From positions 1-64,000 of the forward strand of contig CAZBUB010000005.1 of NCBI GenBank assembly GCA_964494985.1: a stretch of DNA of 64,000 nt, read 5' to 3'. Both the position numbers and the translations under genes were made by a program. Positions 1-8,450 of this stretch are shown here, piece after piece. The notes beneath the pieces are model-generated. The model made no database searches and was not told the DNA's origin. It worked only from the letters and a program-made list of their open reading frames with translations. Source of the DNA: CAZBUB01 sp964494985. Lineage in GTDB: Bacteria > Desulfobacterota > Desulfovibrionia > Desulfovibrionales > Desulfothermaceae. The stretch's first letter is position 1. Each line of letters begins with the position of its first letter.

Positions 1-52
1 CGAACAGGTGCACTAAGACTGGCCTAGGGATTGGGGTCTCAGTGAGCTTTGG

Positions 53-1375
53 CTATTCGGCTAAATGCCTTTGAGAGATGCCCTGTAGACGGTCTATAAG
101 CTGGATGTTTTTAAATTTTCCAGTTTTTTGGGCCTGTTCGAACTCTTGGTGCCCTTGCTTGGAGCAGGCCTGGCAGGCCTGGCGAGGGATTTCCAAGCCC
201 AGGCAGTCCCTGGTCTGGCTGGAGTGGCTTTCAATCCTGAGTAGGCCTGGGCAGTTGTCGCAGTCCAGAAGCATCTCCCTTTGCCGCTCAGTGATATAGG
301 CGGTATCATAAAAAATCTCTTTACTGCGGATAAAGTAATTGTCCTGTTTTTCTCTGCTGATCTGCCCTTGGGGAGGGGTAAAGTAGTGCTCTAAGCTGAC
401 CTGGCTTAAGCGCTTAATATAGTCTTGAATTCTAGACTCCTGTTGGAGGCTGGCTGGATCAAGGTCAGGCTCCTGAACGTAGCTGTAATCCAGTCCGGCC
501 ATGGCCAGGATAATGCCCAGATTGACATACGGCAGCGCTCCTTGGATGGAGTATCCGCCCTCCAGGACAGCGATATCAGGATTTAGCCAGCTGTTAAGCG
601 TAGCATAGCCCTGGGCTGTGATGTTCATGTTGGTTATAGGGTCGCTGAAATGGTTGTCCTGGCCCGCGGAGTTGATAATGATTTCAGGCTGAAAATCCTG
701 CAAGATGGGTAGGATCACATCCCTGGTTACCTGCAGAAAGCCTTCATCGCCTGTGTTGGGAGGCAATGGGATGTTTATAGTTTTGCCTAAGGCTTTTGGT
801 CCGCCAAGCTCTCCGGGAAAACCTGAGCCTGGAAATAAGGTCCTGCCATCCTGGTGCACTGAGATATACAACGTGTCTGGATCATGCCAGTATATGTCCT
901 GGGTACCGTCTCCGTGGTGGCAGTCAGTGTCCACAATTGCCACCCTGCCCACATGAAAATGGCTTCGCAGATGCTCCAGCATGATAGCTTCGATATTTAC
1001 ATTGCAAAAACCCCTGCCGCCATGGACTACCTTCATGGCATGGTGCCCTGGGGGGCGTACCAGGGCAAAGCTTTTGTGTTCTTGGCCCTGCATATAGAGC
1101 CTGCCGGCCTTTATCGCCCCTCCAGCAGCGATCAGATGGGAGTTTGTGAGCTTAGAGTCTGTATGAGGGAAGCAAAAATGTACCCTGCGCACATCATCCA
1201 GCTCAGCCTGATCAGGCTTGTATTCCGTGATGCCAGGAATGTCGAAGATCCCTTCTTCTTTGAGCTGGTCCATGGTGTACAATAGCCTTTCCTGCCTCTC
1301 TGGATGAGTGGGGGAGATGGCCCAGTCAAAGGCTGGGAAGAAAACTACGCCCATGGGATTTACAGCTCTTTGCAT
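53..1375 (-). CDS. Histone deacetylase-family (AcuC/HDAC-like) hydrolase with C-terminal Cys-rich tail
   Basis: Zinc-dependent amidohydrolase of the arginase/deacetylase fold, expected to remove acyl groups from lysines or polyamine-like substrates in the cytoplasm. The sequence has RPPGHH near residue 110, DTDCHHGDGT near 150-160 and SAGQDNHFSDP near 240, giving the usual Asp-His-Asp zinc ligands. After about residue 305 a tail of about 130 residues adds two CxxC pairs (CDNC near 372, CQAC near 401) that could form a zinc ribbon; this tail is not part of the standard catalytic domain. I start at the ATG at 1375, preceded by GAGG, rather than the GTG at 1381. The start lies inside the end of the upstream hydantoinase-like gene, so the two are probably translationally coupled. 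The substrate is unknown. Confidence 0.88.
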   Translation of the reverse strand: MQRAVNPMGVVFFPAFDWAISPTHPERQERLLYTMDQLKEEGIFDIPGITEYKPDQAELDDVRRVHFCFPHTDSKLTNSHLIAAGGAIKAGRLYMQGQEHKSFALVRPPGHHAMKVVHGGRGFCNVNIEAIMLEHLRSHFHVGRVAIVDTDCHHGDGTQDIYWHDPDTLYISVHQDGRTLFPGSGFPGELGGPKALGKTINIPLPPNTGDEGFLQVTRDVILPILQDFQPEIIINSAGQDNHFSDPITNMNITAQGYATLNSWLNPDIAVLEGGYSIQGALPYVNLGIILAMAGLDYSYVQEPDLDPASLQQESRIQDYIKRLSQVSLEHYFTPPQGQISREKQDNYFIRSKEIFYDTAYITERQREMLLDCDNCPGLLRIESHSSQTRDCLGLEIPRQACQACSKQGHQEFEQAQKTGKFKNIQLIDRLQGISQRHLAE

Positions 1376-3051
1376 ACGCACCTCACAGAGTTTTCATAGT
1401 CCGCGCAGATGCCAGGCTTGACCTGACACTTGACCCGGATGTCTTGACCCACCTCGCAGAAGTCCTTGATCATGTTCATGGCGCTTTCTTCAACTATTTC
1501 GGCCTGCTGCAGAGGAATCTCCCAGTGCAGATTCTCCTTTAAGTATTTGCACAGTTCCTGGAGCAGCTCCTGTTTGGCCTGATCCAGGCTATAACCAGCT
1601 TCAATGCTGCGTTTGATGCCAAAAACCGGGATGGAAAGCAGATGTTTTTCAGTGTCTGCGAAAAGCTCAGCCTGCTGAGTAGGCCTGGACAAGGCAGCGC
1701 CTAAGGCATTGGCCACTTCGCAGTGTTCTGGCACTGTAGCTGGAAGACCGAACTCTTGACTTAAAAATGGGGCCAGGACCTGTGCCGGGCCTCCCATCAG
1801 GTAGAGCTTCTTGGGTTTGATCTTCTTGTATTCTAAAAACTCATGCACGGTATATACTGGTCTTGCATTGATCAGATCCAGCATCTCCTGGGTTTCTTGC
1901 CTGATTTTCCTGCAAGCCTCATCTACTACCTTTCTGGAAATCTCTTCGCAGGAGACGCAAAGCTGTTCACCTAGGGTCTGCATGCCCTGGATGGAGGCCT
2001 GGATGTCCCCGTACCTAAAACTCTTCAGGCAGTTCAGGGCATCCACCAGAGTGGGGGCAGGGCCTCCCTGGGCTAGGCAGGTGCCCATCCTTTTAGGGCC
2101 GATGCACAGGGCATCATCCAGGACGCTTATTGCTGAGTCACCGCCCAAGCCAATGGATTTGCTCTTCATGGCCCTGACCAGGGTAGGCCTGTGGGCCACT
2201 TCCACATTTTCAGGCTCGATCAAAGGATCGCCTGCTGCGAATACTCCTACATCAGTGGTTGTGCCTCCCACATCCAGAAGCAATGCGTCCTCCTGGATGT
2301 CGCATAAGGCCATAATGCCCATGATGCTAGCAGCTGAGCCAGAAAAAATGCTCTCCACAGGAAGCTTGCTGGCCAAGGTCAGAGGCATGGTACCTCCGTC
2401 AGCCTTAAGGATGTTCAATTCTGGGTTCAGACCCATGTCCTGTAGGCTGTGGTATACGCTGTGGGCAAAATCATTGAATATGGGCCAAACTGCGCTGTTG
2501 TAATACGAAGTGGCTATTCTGCGCGGAAAGTTAAGCTGCCCAGAGAGCAGATGCCCTTGGGTCAAGAACTTGCATTTGTCCTGCAGAAGATCAGCCAGCT
2601 GCATCTCATGTTTTGAATTGCGAGGGGAGAATTTACTGATTACGGAAAAGACCTGGATACCCTGTTCAAGGAATTTTTGGATAGCCTCCCTGGCCTGCCC
2701 GAGATCCAAGGGCTGGATTTCACTACCTCTGTGATCCAAACCTCCAGGCACCAGGGCATACTTGTCTCCCAATTGGAAGTTCCAGGGATCGATGCCCGGT
2801 CCTGCACTGACCAATACACCCACCTCTGCCAACTCATCCTGGACTATAGCATTGGTGCATAGCGTGGTGCTCAGGTTAAATCTTTCCAAATGGAGATCTC
2901 CGTGCTGGGAGCGAATATTTTCCAGGGCCGAGCGAATGGAGTGCAAAAGGTTCCCATGCTCTGTGGGCACCTTGGCCCAGGCCTTCAGACCGGATTTATC
3001 CACTAGAACTGCATCAGTGTGGGTACCTCCCACATCAATCCCCAGGATCAT
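1360..3051 (-). CDS. Hydantoinase/oxoprolinase (HyuA)-family ATPase-fold protein
   Basis: Member of the HyuA/5-oxoprolinase family, which uses an ASKHA-type nucleotide-binding fold for ATP-dependent lactam hydrolysis or acetone-carboxylase-like chemistry. The N-terminus GIDVGGTHTDAVLVD is the phosphate-1 loop, a second glycine-rich segment LLLDVGGTTTDVGV lies near residue 260, and MGGPAQVLAPFL lies near 420. At 563 residues it is shorter than typical HyuA (about 690), and no HyuB partner is visible. The C-terminus has clustered cysteines (CQVKPGIC, CVC). It overlaps the deacetylase-like gene downstream, so the pair appears to be one operon. The true reaction cannot be told from sequence. Confidence 0.85.
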   Translation of the reverse strand: MILGIDVGGTHTDAVLVDKSGLKAWAKVPTEHGNLLHSIRSALENIRSQHGDLHLERFNLSTTLCTNAIVQDELAEVGVLVSAGPGIDPWNFQLGDKYALVPGGLDHRGSEIQPLDLGQAREAIQKFLEQGIQVFSVISKFSPRNSKHEMQLADLLQDKCKFLTQGHLLSGQLNFPRRIATSYYNSAVWPIFNDFAHSVYHSLQDMGLNPELNILKADGGTMPLTLASKLPVESIFSGSAASIMGIMALCDIQEDALLLDVGGTTTDVGVFAAGDPLIEPENVEVAHRPTLVRAMKSKSIGLGGDSAISVLDDALCIGPKRMGTCLAQGGPAPTLVDALNCLKSFRYGDIQASIQGMQTLGEQLCVSCEEISRKVVDEACRKIRQETQEMLDLINARPVYTVHEFLEYKKIKPKKLYLMGGPAQVLAPFLSQEFGLPATVPEHCEVANALGAALSRPTQQAELFADTEKHLLSIPVFGIKRSIEAGYSLDQAKQELLQELCKYLKENLHWEIPLQQAEIVEESAMNMIKDFCEVGQDIRVKCQVKPGICADYENSVRCVCKEL

Positions 3052-3253
3052 AATCGCCTCTACTGTAAGTGTTTTTTGTGTTGTCTTTAGCCAGCTATAC
3101 TATTCACGAATTCGGGTGTTTGGTCAAGGGCTGTCCAAGGGTTCGGCTTGGTCCAGGTTGATAAGTGTAAAGCCATGCCTTGCAGGCAGCTTTGGCTTAG
3201 TGTATCCAGAGGTCAAGTCCCGGAATTATCTAATTGAGAAAGGAGCATGACTC

Positions 3254-3763
3254 ATGCAGGAAAAAGAGATGCAGGTAGCCATATTTATCGGCAGTGCCTC
3301 GGATAAGGACAAGATGTGGCCTTGTTCAGAAATATTTCAGGAACTCGGCTTAAGCTTTCGCTTTACTGTGGCTTCTGCGCACAGGACGCCAGAGCGAACT
3401 GAAGCCTTGATCCGGGAAATGGAGGCCTCTGGCTGCCAGGTCTTTATCTGTGCCGCAGGCATGGCTGCGCACCTAGCAGGGGCAGTGGCAGCTAGGACCC
3501 TGAAGCCGGTGTTGGGAGTACCTTTGGACGCTTCCATGCAGGGTTGGGATGCCCTTTTGTCCACTGTGCAAATGCCCCCTGGTTTTCCTGTAGGCACCAT
3601 GGCTGTGGGCAAGGCTGGAGCAAAAAACGCAGCCTGGCAGGCAGCCCAGATCCTGGCTCTGCAGGATAAAGACCTGGAAGGGAGGCTGCAGCAGGCCAGA
3701 AGTAAGATGCGGACAGCAGTGGAGGAGGCAGCGCAGGAGCTGGAGCAAGAGATGCGGGGTTGA
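3254..3763 (+). CDS. purE: N5-carboxyaminoimidazole ribonucleotide mutase (PurE)
   Basis: PurE acts in de novo purine synthesis, moving the carboxyl group of N5-CAIR to C4 to give CAIR. The protein shows the early GSASDKDKM loop, the SAHRTPER active-site stretch, AAGMAAHLAG and PVLGVP, then LLSTVQMPPGFPVGT and the AKNAAWQAAQIL tail helix, which match class I (bacterial) PurE. Its length of 169 residues is normal. The ATG follows AAAGGAG at a spacing of about 8. purK is not adjacent; another purine-type gene (PurD-like) lies about 5 kb downstream on the other strand. Confidence 0.95.
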   Translation: MQEKEMQVAIFIGSASDKDKMWPCSEIFQELGLSFRFTVASAHRTPERTEALIREMEASGCQVFICAAGMAAHLAGAVAARTLKPVLGVPLDASMQGWDALLSTVQMPPGFPVGTMAVGKAGAKNAAWQAAQILALQDKDLEGRLQQARSKMRTAVEEAAQELEQEMRG

Positions 3764-3774
3764 TGGATCTGGGA

Positions 3775-4236
3775 TTATTTTGCCCCGCTATGACCAAAGC
3801 CTCCCTCCCCTCGTTCTGTGTGATTGAGGGCATCTACATTTTTGATCCTGGCCTGGCGAACAGGCAGGAATAAAAGCTGAGCGATGCGCTGGCCATGGTT
3901 TATGCTTTGGGATTGATTGGAAACATTTAGCAGGGAGACCTTGATTTCTCCCCTATAGTCAGGATCAATGACCCCCACACCCTGGGTGACAACCAGGCCC
4001 TGTTTGGTGCCTAATCCGCTGCGGGAGTAAATGAAGCCCGCATAGCCAGGAGAGACGATCTCCAGGGCTAATCCGCAACTTAGAGTTTGCTTGTCTCCGG
4101 GTTGCAGACAGAGGCTTTCATCTTCCAGGCAGGCTCGCAGATCCAGGCCTGCGGAATATAAAGTGGCGTACTGCAGGGGATATTGATTCCACAAGGGATG
4201 CAGATATTTGACTTTGACTTCGATGCTATCCAGCAT
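3775..4236 (-). CDS. dut: dUTP diphosphatase
   Basis: Trimeric dUTPase, hydrolysing dUTP to dUMP and pyrophosphate and so keeping uracil out of DNA. All five family motifs are present in order: SAGLDLRA, SRSGLG, GVGVIDPDYRGEI, GQRIAQLLF and the C-terminal RGEGGFGHSG lid. The 153-residue length is normal. The gene converges on purE with only 11 bases between stop codons, and its start faces trmH across a short region carrying a perfect palindrome at 4273-4296. Confidence 0.96.
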   Translation of the reverse strand: MLDSIEVKVKYLHPLWNQYPLQYATLYSAGLDLRACLEDESLCLQPGDKQTLSCGLALEIVSPGYAGFIYSRSGLGTKQGLVVTQGVGVIDPDYRGEIKVSLLNVSNQSQSINHGQRIAQLLFLPVRQARIKNVDALNHTERGEGGFGHSGAK

Positions 4237-4272
4237 GAAAGGCTCTCCTTAGTTGAAATGTGTTGGCTTTGC

Positions 4273-4296
4273 TTACCTGGGCTTAAGCCCAGGTAA
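4273..4296. promoter_or_regulatory. Perfect 24-bp palindrome between divergent dut and trmH
   Basis: The half-site TTACCTGGGCTT is followed directly by its exact reverse complement, with no spacer. It lies 36 bp upstream of the dut start and about 105 bp upstream of the trmH start. Because the flanking genes are divergent it is not a terminator for either, so an operator is the simplest reading. A degraded half (GCCTGGGTAA) recurs near 4349. No regulator can be assigned. Confidence 0.5.
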
Positions 4297-4401
4297 ATTG
4301 AGCTTGCTTTTTGTCCTGCAGGCTGGCAAAAGAGCAGCTTTGCTTAGCCTGGGTAAAATTGCAAGGCTTCGGGGCTAGGCCTTTTTTGGGAGGTGAAAGC
4401 C

Positions 4402-4989
4402 ATGCAAAGTCGCACTGAGCGCAGAAAGAAGCGCATCAGGGCAGTTTTGGAGAAAAGACAGCTGGATTTGACCCTGGTTTTGGACAATATCCATGATCCG
4501 CACAATGTCTCTGCTGTACTGCGCAGCTGTGACGCCTTTGCAGTGCCTGAGGTCCATTTGTACTATACCAAGCAGAGTTTTCCCGCTCCGGGTAGAAAAA
4601 GCTCGGCTTCAGCTATGAAATGGATCCAGATCAAAAGGCATGGCACTGCCCAAACTATGGTGGAGAGCTTGAAGACCCGCGGTTTTCAAGTGCTGGGCAC
4701 AGGCTTTGGTTCCGAAACTGTACCTTTGCATGCCTGGGATCTGAGTGTGCCTACAGCAGTGGTGCTGGGCAACGAGCATCAGGGGTTGAGCCCGGAGCTG
4801 GTCCCTTGTTTGGATGGGGAGCTGTATATTCCCATGCAGGGCATGGTGCCCAGCCTCAATGTATCCGTGGCTGCAGCAGTGATTTTATACGAAGCTTTCA
4901 GGCAGCGAATGGACAGGTCAGATCCAGGGCAGGGCAGGTATGACCCCCAGACCCTGGAGATGATGTTTGATAGCTGGTGCAGGAAATAG
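4402..4989 (+). CDS. trmH: TrmH-type SPOUT RNA 2'-O-methyltransferase
   Basis: SAM-dependent trefoil-knot methyltransferase, most like TrmH, which methylates the ribose of tRNA G18. The TrmH signature NIHDPHNVSAVLRSCDAF occurs near residue 30, VVLGNEHQGLSPEL near 120 and VPSLNVSVAAAVILYEA near 150; the last two form the SAM-binding knot. The ATG at 4402 is chosen because GGGAGG precedes it at a spacing of 8; a GTG three codons upstream overlaps that ribosome-binding site. rRNA methyltransferases of the same family are an alternative, but the N-terminal signature favours tRNA. Confidence 0.87.
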   Translation: MQSRTERRKKRIRAVLEKRQLDLTLVLDNIHDPHNVSAVLRSCDAFAVPEVHLYYTKQSFPAPGRKSSASAMKWIQIKRHGTAQTMVESLKTRGFQVLGTGFGSETVPLHAWDLSVPTAVVLGNEHQGLSPELVPCLDGELYIPMQGMVPSLNVSVAAAVILYEAFRQRMDRSDPGQGRYDPQTLEMMFDSWCRK

Positions 4990-5043
4990 GCCAGGAGACT
5001 GGTCTGTGTTTTTTAAAAATCCAATTTGGGATGCTTAAAAAGT

Positions 5044-6099
5044 ATGTCCGGAAACACGATCGGTCGTCTTTTTAGATTGACCACCTTTGGTGAGTCCCAT
5101 GGCCCAGGCCTGGGCGGAGTCATAGATGGCTGCCCTGCAGGGCTGTCCTTGGAGCAAGAGGAGGTGCAAAAGGAGCTGAACAAACGCCGGCCAGGCCAAG
5201 GCTGGGCCAGCACCACCCGCAATGAAAAGGATCAAGTGCATCTTCTGTCAGGCCTGTGGCAAGGGATGACCACTGGCACGCCGATAGGATTCTATGTGGC
5301 CAACGCCGGACATGAATCCAATGATTACGAGCACTTGCGCGATGTATACCGGCCCGGGCATGCGGATTATACCTATGAGGCTAAGTACGGCATTCGAGAT
5401 TACCGGGGCGGAGGCCGGGCCTCAGCCCGGGAGACCGTGTGCAGGGTTGTAGGCGGGGCAGTGGCCCAGAAGCTGCTTGTAGAGCAGGGCATTGCAGTTA
5501 CTGCCTATACCAGGAGCTTAGGCGGCATCGAGGCAGAGGTGATCACTCCTTGGCAGGCCCAGGACAGGGAATATTTTGCTCCTGATCCATCGGTGATCCA
5601 GCCCTGGAACGCGAAAGTCCAAGAGGTGCGCAAGTCTGGAAACAGCATTGGCGGAGTCGTGGAAGTTCAGGCTGTAGGGGTGCCTGCGGGTTTGGGAGAG
5701 CCGGTGTTTGACAAGCTGGATGCCAGGTTGGCCTATGCCCTGATGGGGGTAGGCGCGGTCAAGTCTGTGGAGATAGGCGCGGGCAGGGAGGCGGCTGAGC
5801 TTTTGGGCAGTCAGAACAATGATCCCATATTCAAGTCTGGATTTAAGCAAAACAATGCTGGCGGAATCCTGGGCGGGATATCCAGTGGCCAGCCTTTGCT
5901 GGTCAGGGCCGGGATCAAACCCATTCCCTCCATAAGTCTTCCCCAGTCTACAGTGAACAGCAATGGGCAGGAGATCTCCCTGCAGATTAAAGGCAGGCAC
6001 GATGTCAGCGCCATACCCAGGATAGTGCCTGTGCTTAAGGCCATGGTCTGCTTGGTCCTGGCGGACATGTGGCTATTGCAGCATAGCTCCAGAATCTAG
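5044..6099 (+). CDS. aroC: Chorismate synthase
   Basis: Final shikimate-pathway enzyme, converting 5-enolpyruvylshikimate-3-phosphate to chorismate with reduced FMN as cofactor. The conserved N-terminus MSGNTIGRLFRLTTFGESHG is intact, followed by RPGHADYTYEAKYGIRDYRGGGRAS near residue 105, which holds basic substrate-binding residues, and NNAGGILGGISSGQP near 285. Length of 351 residues is normal. The ATG at 5044 fits the family start; the frame is open six codons further up to a TTG, and no strong Shine-Dalgarno sequence precedes the ATG. Confidence 0.96.
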   Translation: MSGNTIGRLFRLTTFGESHGPGLGGVIDGCPAGLSLEQEEVQKELNKRRPGQGWASTTRNEKDQVHLLSGLWQGMTTGTPIGFYVANAGHESNDYEHLRDVYRPGHADYTYEAKYGIRDYRGGGRASARETVCRVVGGAVAQKLLVEQGIAVTAYTRSLGGIEAEVITPWQAQDREYFAPDPSVIQPWNAKVQEVRKSGNSIGGVVEVQAVGVPAGLGEPVFDKLDARLAYALMGVGAVKSVEIGAGREAAELLGSQNNDPIFKSGFKQNNAGGILGGISSGQPLLVRAGIKPIPSISLPQSTVNSNGQEISLQIKGRHDVSAIPRIVPVLKAMVCLVLADMWLLQHSSRI

Positions 6100-6155
6100 G
6101 CCGGTTCCTCAAGCTAGGCATTCGTTACAGGAGCAAAGGCCCAAGCAGCAATCCT

Positions 6156-7601
6156 ATGTGCGCTGATCCAGCTCAAAAAAGCGGTTCCACTGGCATGATC
6201 TGGGGGCTGGCCTGGCCCCAGCTCCTGATGATGTTCTTTCATTTTTGGATCGGGTTTGTGGATGTCTATGTGGCTGGCAGGCTCAACGAGCAGGTCCAGG
6301 CTGCCCTGGGCATCATTACCCAAGCCTTGTTCTTTTTTCTGATAGTGGCCATGGCCCTGGCTAATGGGGCTGTGTCCACAGTCAGCCAGTCCCTGGGAGC
6401 CCGCAAGTACTTGAGGGCCCAGCGATATATTGGCCTAGCCCTGGGGCTGGTGTTCGGCGCCAGCCTGTTTCTGGCTCTGATCAGTCTGGGCATAAGAGAT
6501 ATCTTTTTGGACCTGATGCAGGTTCCTCTGGAGATCAGGGAAGTCACTGACTACTTCCTTTGGGTCTACCTGTTGCTTTTGCCTGTCTATTACCTGTTCG
6601 TGGTCAGCAATGCAGTGTTCAGGGCTCAGAAAAGGGTGCACATCCCTCTTCTGGCCATGATTATCAGCACGGTGCTGAACACCTTGGGGGACTTCGGCCT
6701 GGGGCTGGGCTTATGGGGTCTGCCTCAGCTGGGCTATCCCGGCCTGGCTTGGGCTACGTTTATCTCTGTGGCCTGTGGCTGCCTGTTTAATCTTATAATA
6801 CTTTACAGGGCGGGCTGGCTGAAGCTATCTGCCTTTCCTCCCTGGCGCTGGATAAAGAAGGGCTTGCCCTATCTGTGGAGCGTGGCCTGGCCTGCAGGCC
6901 TCATGCAGGCCCTTTGGCAGACAGCCTTTTTGGTGTTATTTGCCATCACTGCCAGTTTGCCCCAGGGGAGTGTTACCGCCCTGGCTGCACTGACCGCTGG
7001 GCTTAGATTGGAGTCCATTTTGTTTCTGCCTGCGATAGCCTTTAATATGACCGCCTCCATTTTGGTGGGGCATTATTTAGGGGATGGGGATTTTGCCGGA
7101 GCCAAACGGATTGGTTTTAAAATCTGGGCCTTGGGCTGCGGGTTGATCACTGTCTGCGGCGGGCTGCTCTGGATCTGGGCTTTCGCCCTGGCCAGACTGC
7201 TGAGCCCTCTGCCAGAGGTGCAGGCTGAGATAGTCAGTTATCTGCATTTCAATATTCTAGCCATTCCTTTTACCGCAACCAGCCTGATCCTGGGAGGCGT
7301 GTTTATTGGAGCCGGGGCCACCAGATACAATATGCTGGCCATAGGGGGTACGGTCTGGTTAGTGCGATTGCCCCTGGCCATGCTACTGGGCCATTATATT
7401 CTGGCCAGCGCGACCGGAGTCTGGGCAGCTATGCTCATTTCCCAGTGCGTGCAGGCCAGCCTGATGCTGTACATATTCCAGCGCTGGGATTGGTATCGTT
7501 TCAGCATGCAGGCCAAAAAGATGCTTAAAAGACAAGCAGGAGCAAAAGAGCATGCAGCTCAGTTTCCAGAGCCTGTCCCTGACAAGGCAGGCAGAGTATA
7601 G
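6156..7601 (+). CDS. MATE-family multidrug/toxin efflux transporter
   Basis: Inner-membrane antiporter of the MATE (NorM/DinF) family, exporting cationic drugs or metabolites with Na+ or H+ coupling. The 481-residue protein is almost entirely hydrophobic, consistent with about 12 transmembrane helices in two halves. It opens with a MATE-like GLAWPQLLMMFFHF...VDVYVAGRL region and contains MALANGAVSTVSQSLGA near residue 65. Its 3' end overlaps the next gene by 50 bases, suggesting co-translation. The substrate is unknown. Confidence 0.9.
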   Translation: MCADPAQKSGSTGMIWGLAWPQLLMMFFHFWIGFVDVYVAGRLNEQVQAALGIITQALFFFLIVAMALANGAVSTVSQSLGARKYLRAQRYIGLALGLVFGASLFLALISLGIRDIFLDLMQVPLEIREVTDYFLWVYLLLLPVYYLFVVSNAVFRAQKRVHIPLLAMIISTVLNTLGDFGLGLGLWGLPQLGYPGLAWATFISVACGCLFNLIILYRAGWLKLSAFPPWRWIKKGLPYLWSVAWPAGLMQALWQTAFLVLFAITASLPQGSVTALAALTAGLRLESILFLPAIAFNMTASILVGHYLGDGDFAGAKRIGFKIWALGCGLITVCGGLLWIWAFALARLLSPLPEVQAEIVSYLHFNILAIPFTATSLILGGVFIGAGATRYNMLAIGGTVWLVRLPLAMLLGHYILASATGVWAAMLISQCVQASLMLYIFQRWDWYRFSMQAKKMLKRQAGAKEHAAQFPEPVPDKAGRV

Positions 7602-8445
7602 GCGCATTTTTGGGCTTACCCCGCAGAAGGCTTCGGATTATAGTTTCCTGAATCTTTGGGCTTGGCGGGATATCTATCAGCTGGAGTGGGCCTTTGACCA
7701 TGATCTTGTCTGGATCAGGCAAAACAGCCCTAGGCAACTGTATTGGGCTCCAGTAGGAGACTGGCAGGCAGTGCATTGGTCCAGCAGATTCCAGGAGCTC
7801 CAGCTCCAGGATCAGGAGCTGATCCGGGTGCCAGAGGATCTGGGCCGGATCTGGGAGGAAAGCTTCGAGGGGCAAATGCGGCTGGAGCAGGATCCAGAGC
7901 AGTGGGACTATATCTATTCTGTACAGGATCTGATCGAGCTGAAAGGAAATCGCTTCCACCGCAAGAAGAATTTGCTGCGCCAGTTCATGCGCAATTACAA
8001 CTTTAAATATATTGAGCTGGATCTGGAAAAGGTGGATAAGGCTCTGACCCTGCAGACAGAATGGTGCATGTGGAAGGATTGCGAGGATTCCACTACTCTG
8101 GAGGCGGAGAATCAGGCTATTTTGAATACCTTCCTGGACTGGAGCAGGCTGGAAAATATTTTGGGAGCAGGACTGGAAGTGGACGGAGATATGGTGGCTT
8201 ATACAGTGGCAGAGCCTTTAGATAAGGAAACCATAGTAGTGCATTTTGAAAAGGGCTGCCCCAATCACAAGGGGATTTACCAGGCTATGAACCAGATGTT
8301 CCTGGCCAACACAGCCAAGGACTTCAAATTTGTGAACCGGGAGCAGGACCTAGGTGATCCAGGTCTGCGCAAAGCCAAGGGATCCTATCACCCCCTGGGC
8401 TATCTGCGAAAGCTGGCGGGCAGGATCCAGGGCCAGGATTCTTAA
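7552..8445 (+). CDS. DUF2156 (MprF C-terminal-like) protein
   Basis: The protein resembles DUF2156, the GNAT-fold domain that in MprF transfers aminoacyl groups to phosphatidylglycerol; stand-alone soluble versions have no proven role. Family-like features are the start (LTRQAEYRRIF...SDYSFLNLWAW), the segment NRFHRKKNLLRQFMRNY near residue 130, and KGIYQAMNQMF...FVNREQDLGDPGLRKAKGSY at the C-terminus. No transmembrane helices are seen. It starts inside the MATE transporter gene with AGGAG upstream, so the two form an operon. Confidence 0.82.
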   Translation: MQLSFQSLSLTRQAEYRRIFGLTPQKASDYSFLNLWAWRDIYQLEWAFDHDLVWIRQNSPRQLYWAPVGDWQAVHWSSRFQELQLQDQELIRVPEDLGRIWEESFEGQMRLEQDPEQWDYIYSVQDLIELKGNRFHRKKNLLRQFMRNYNFKYIELDLEKVDKALTLQTEWCMWKDCEDSTTLEAENQAILNTFLDWSRLENILGAGLEVDGDMVAYTVAEPLDKETIVVHFEKGCPNHKGIYQAMNQMFLANTAKDFKFVNREQDLGDPGLRKAKGSYHPLGYLRKLAGRIQGQDS

Positions 8446-8450
8446 GGCAT

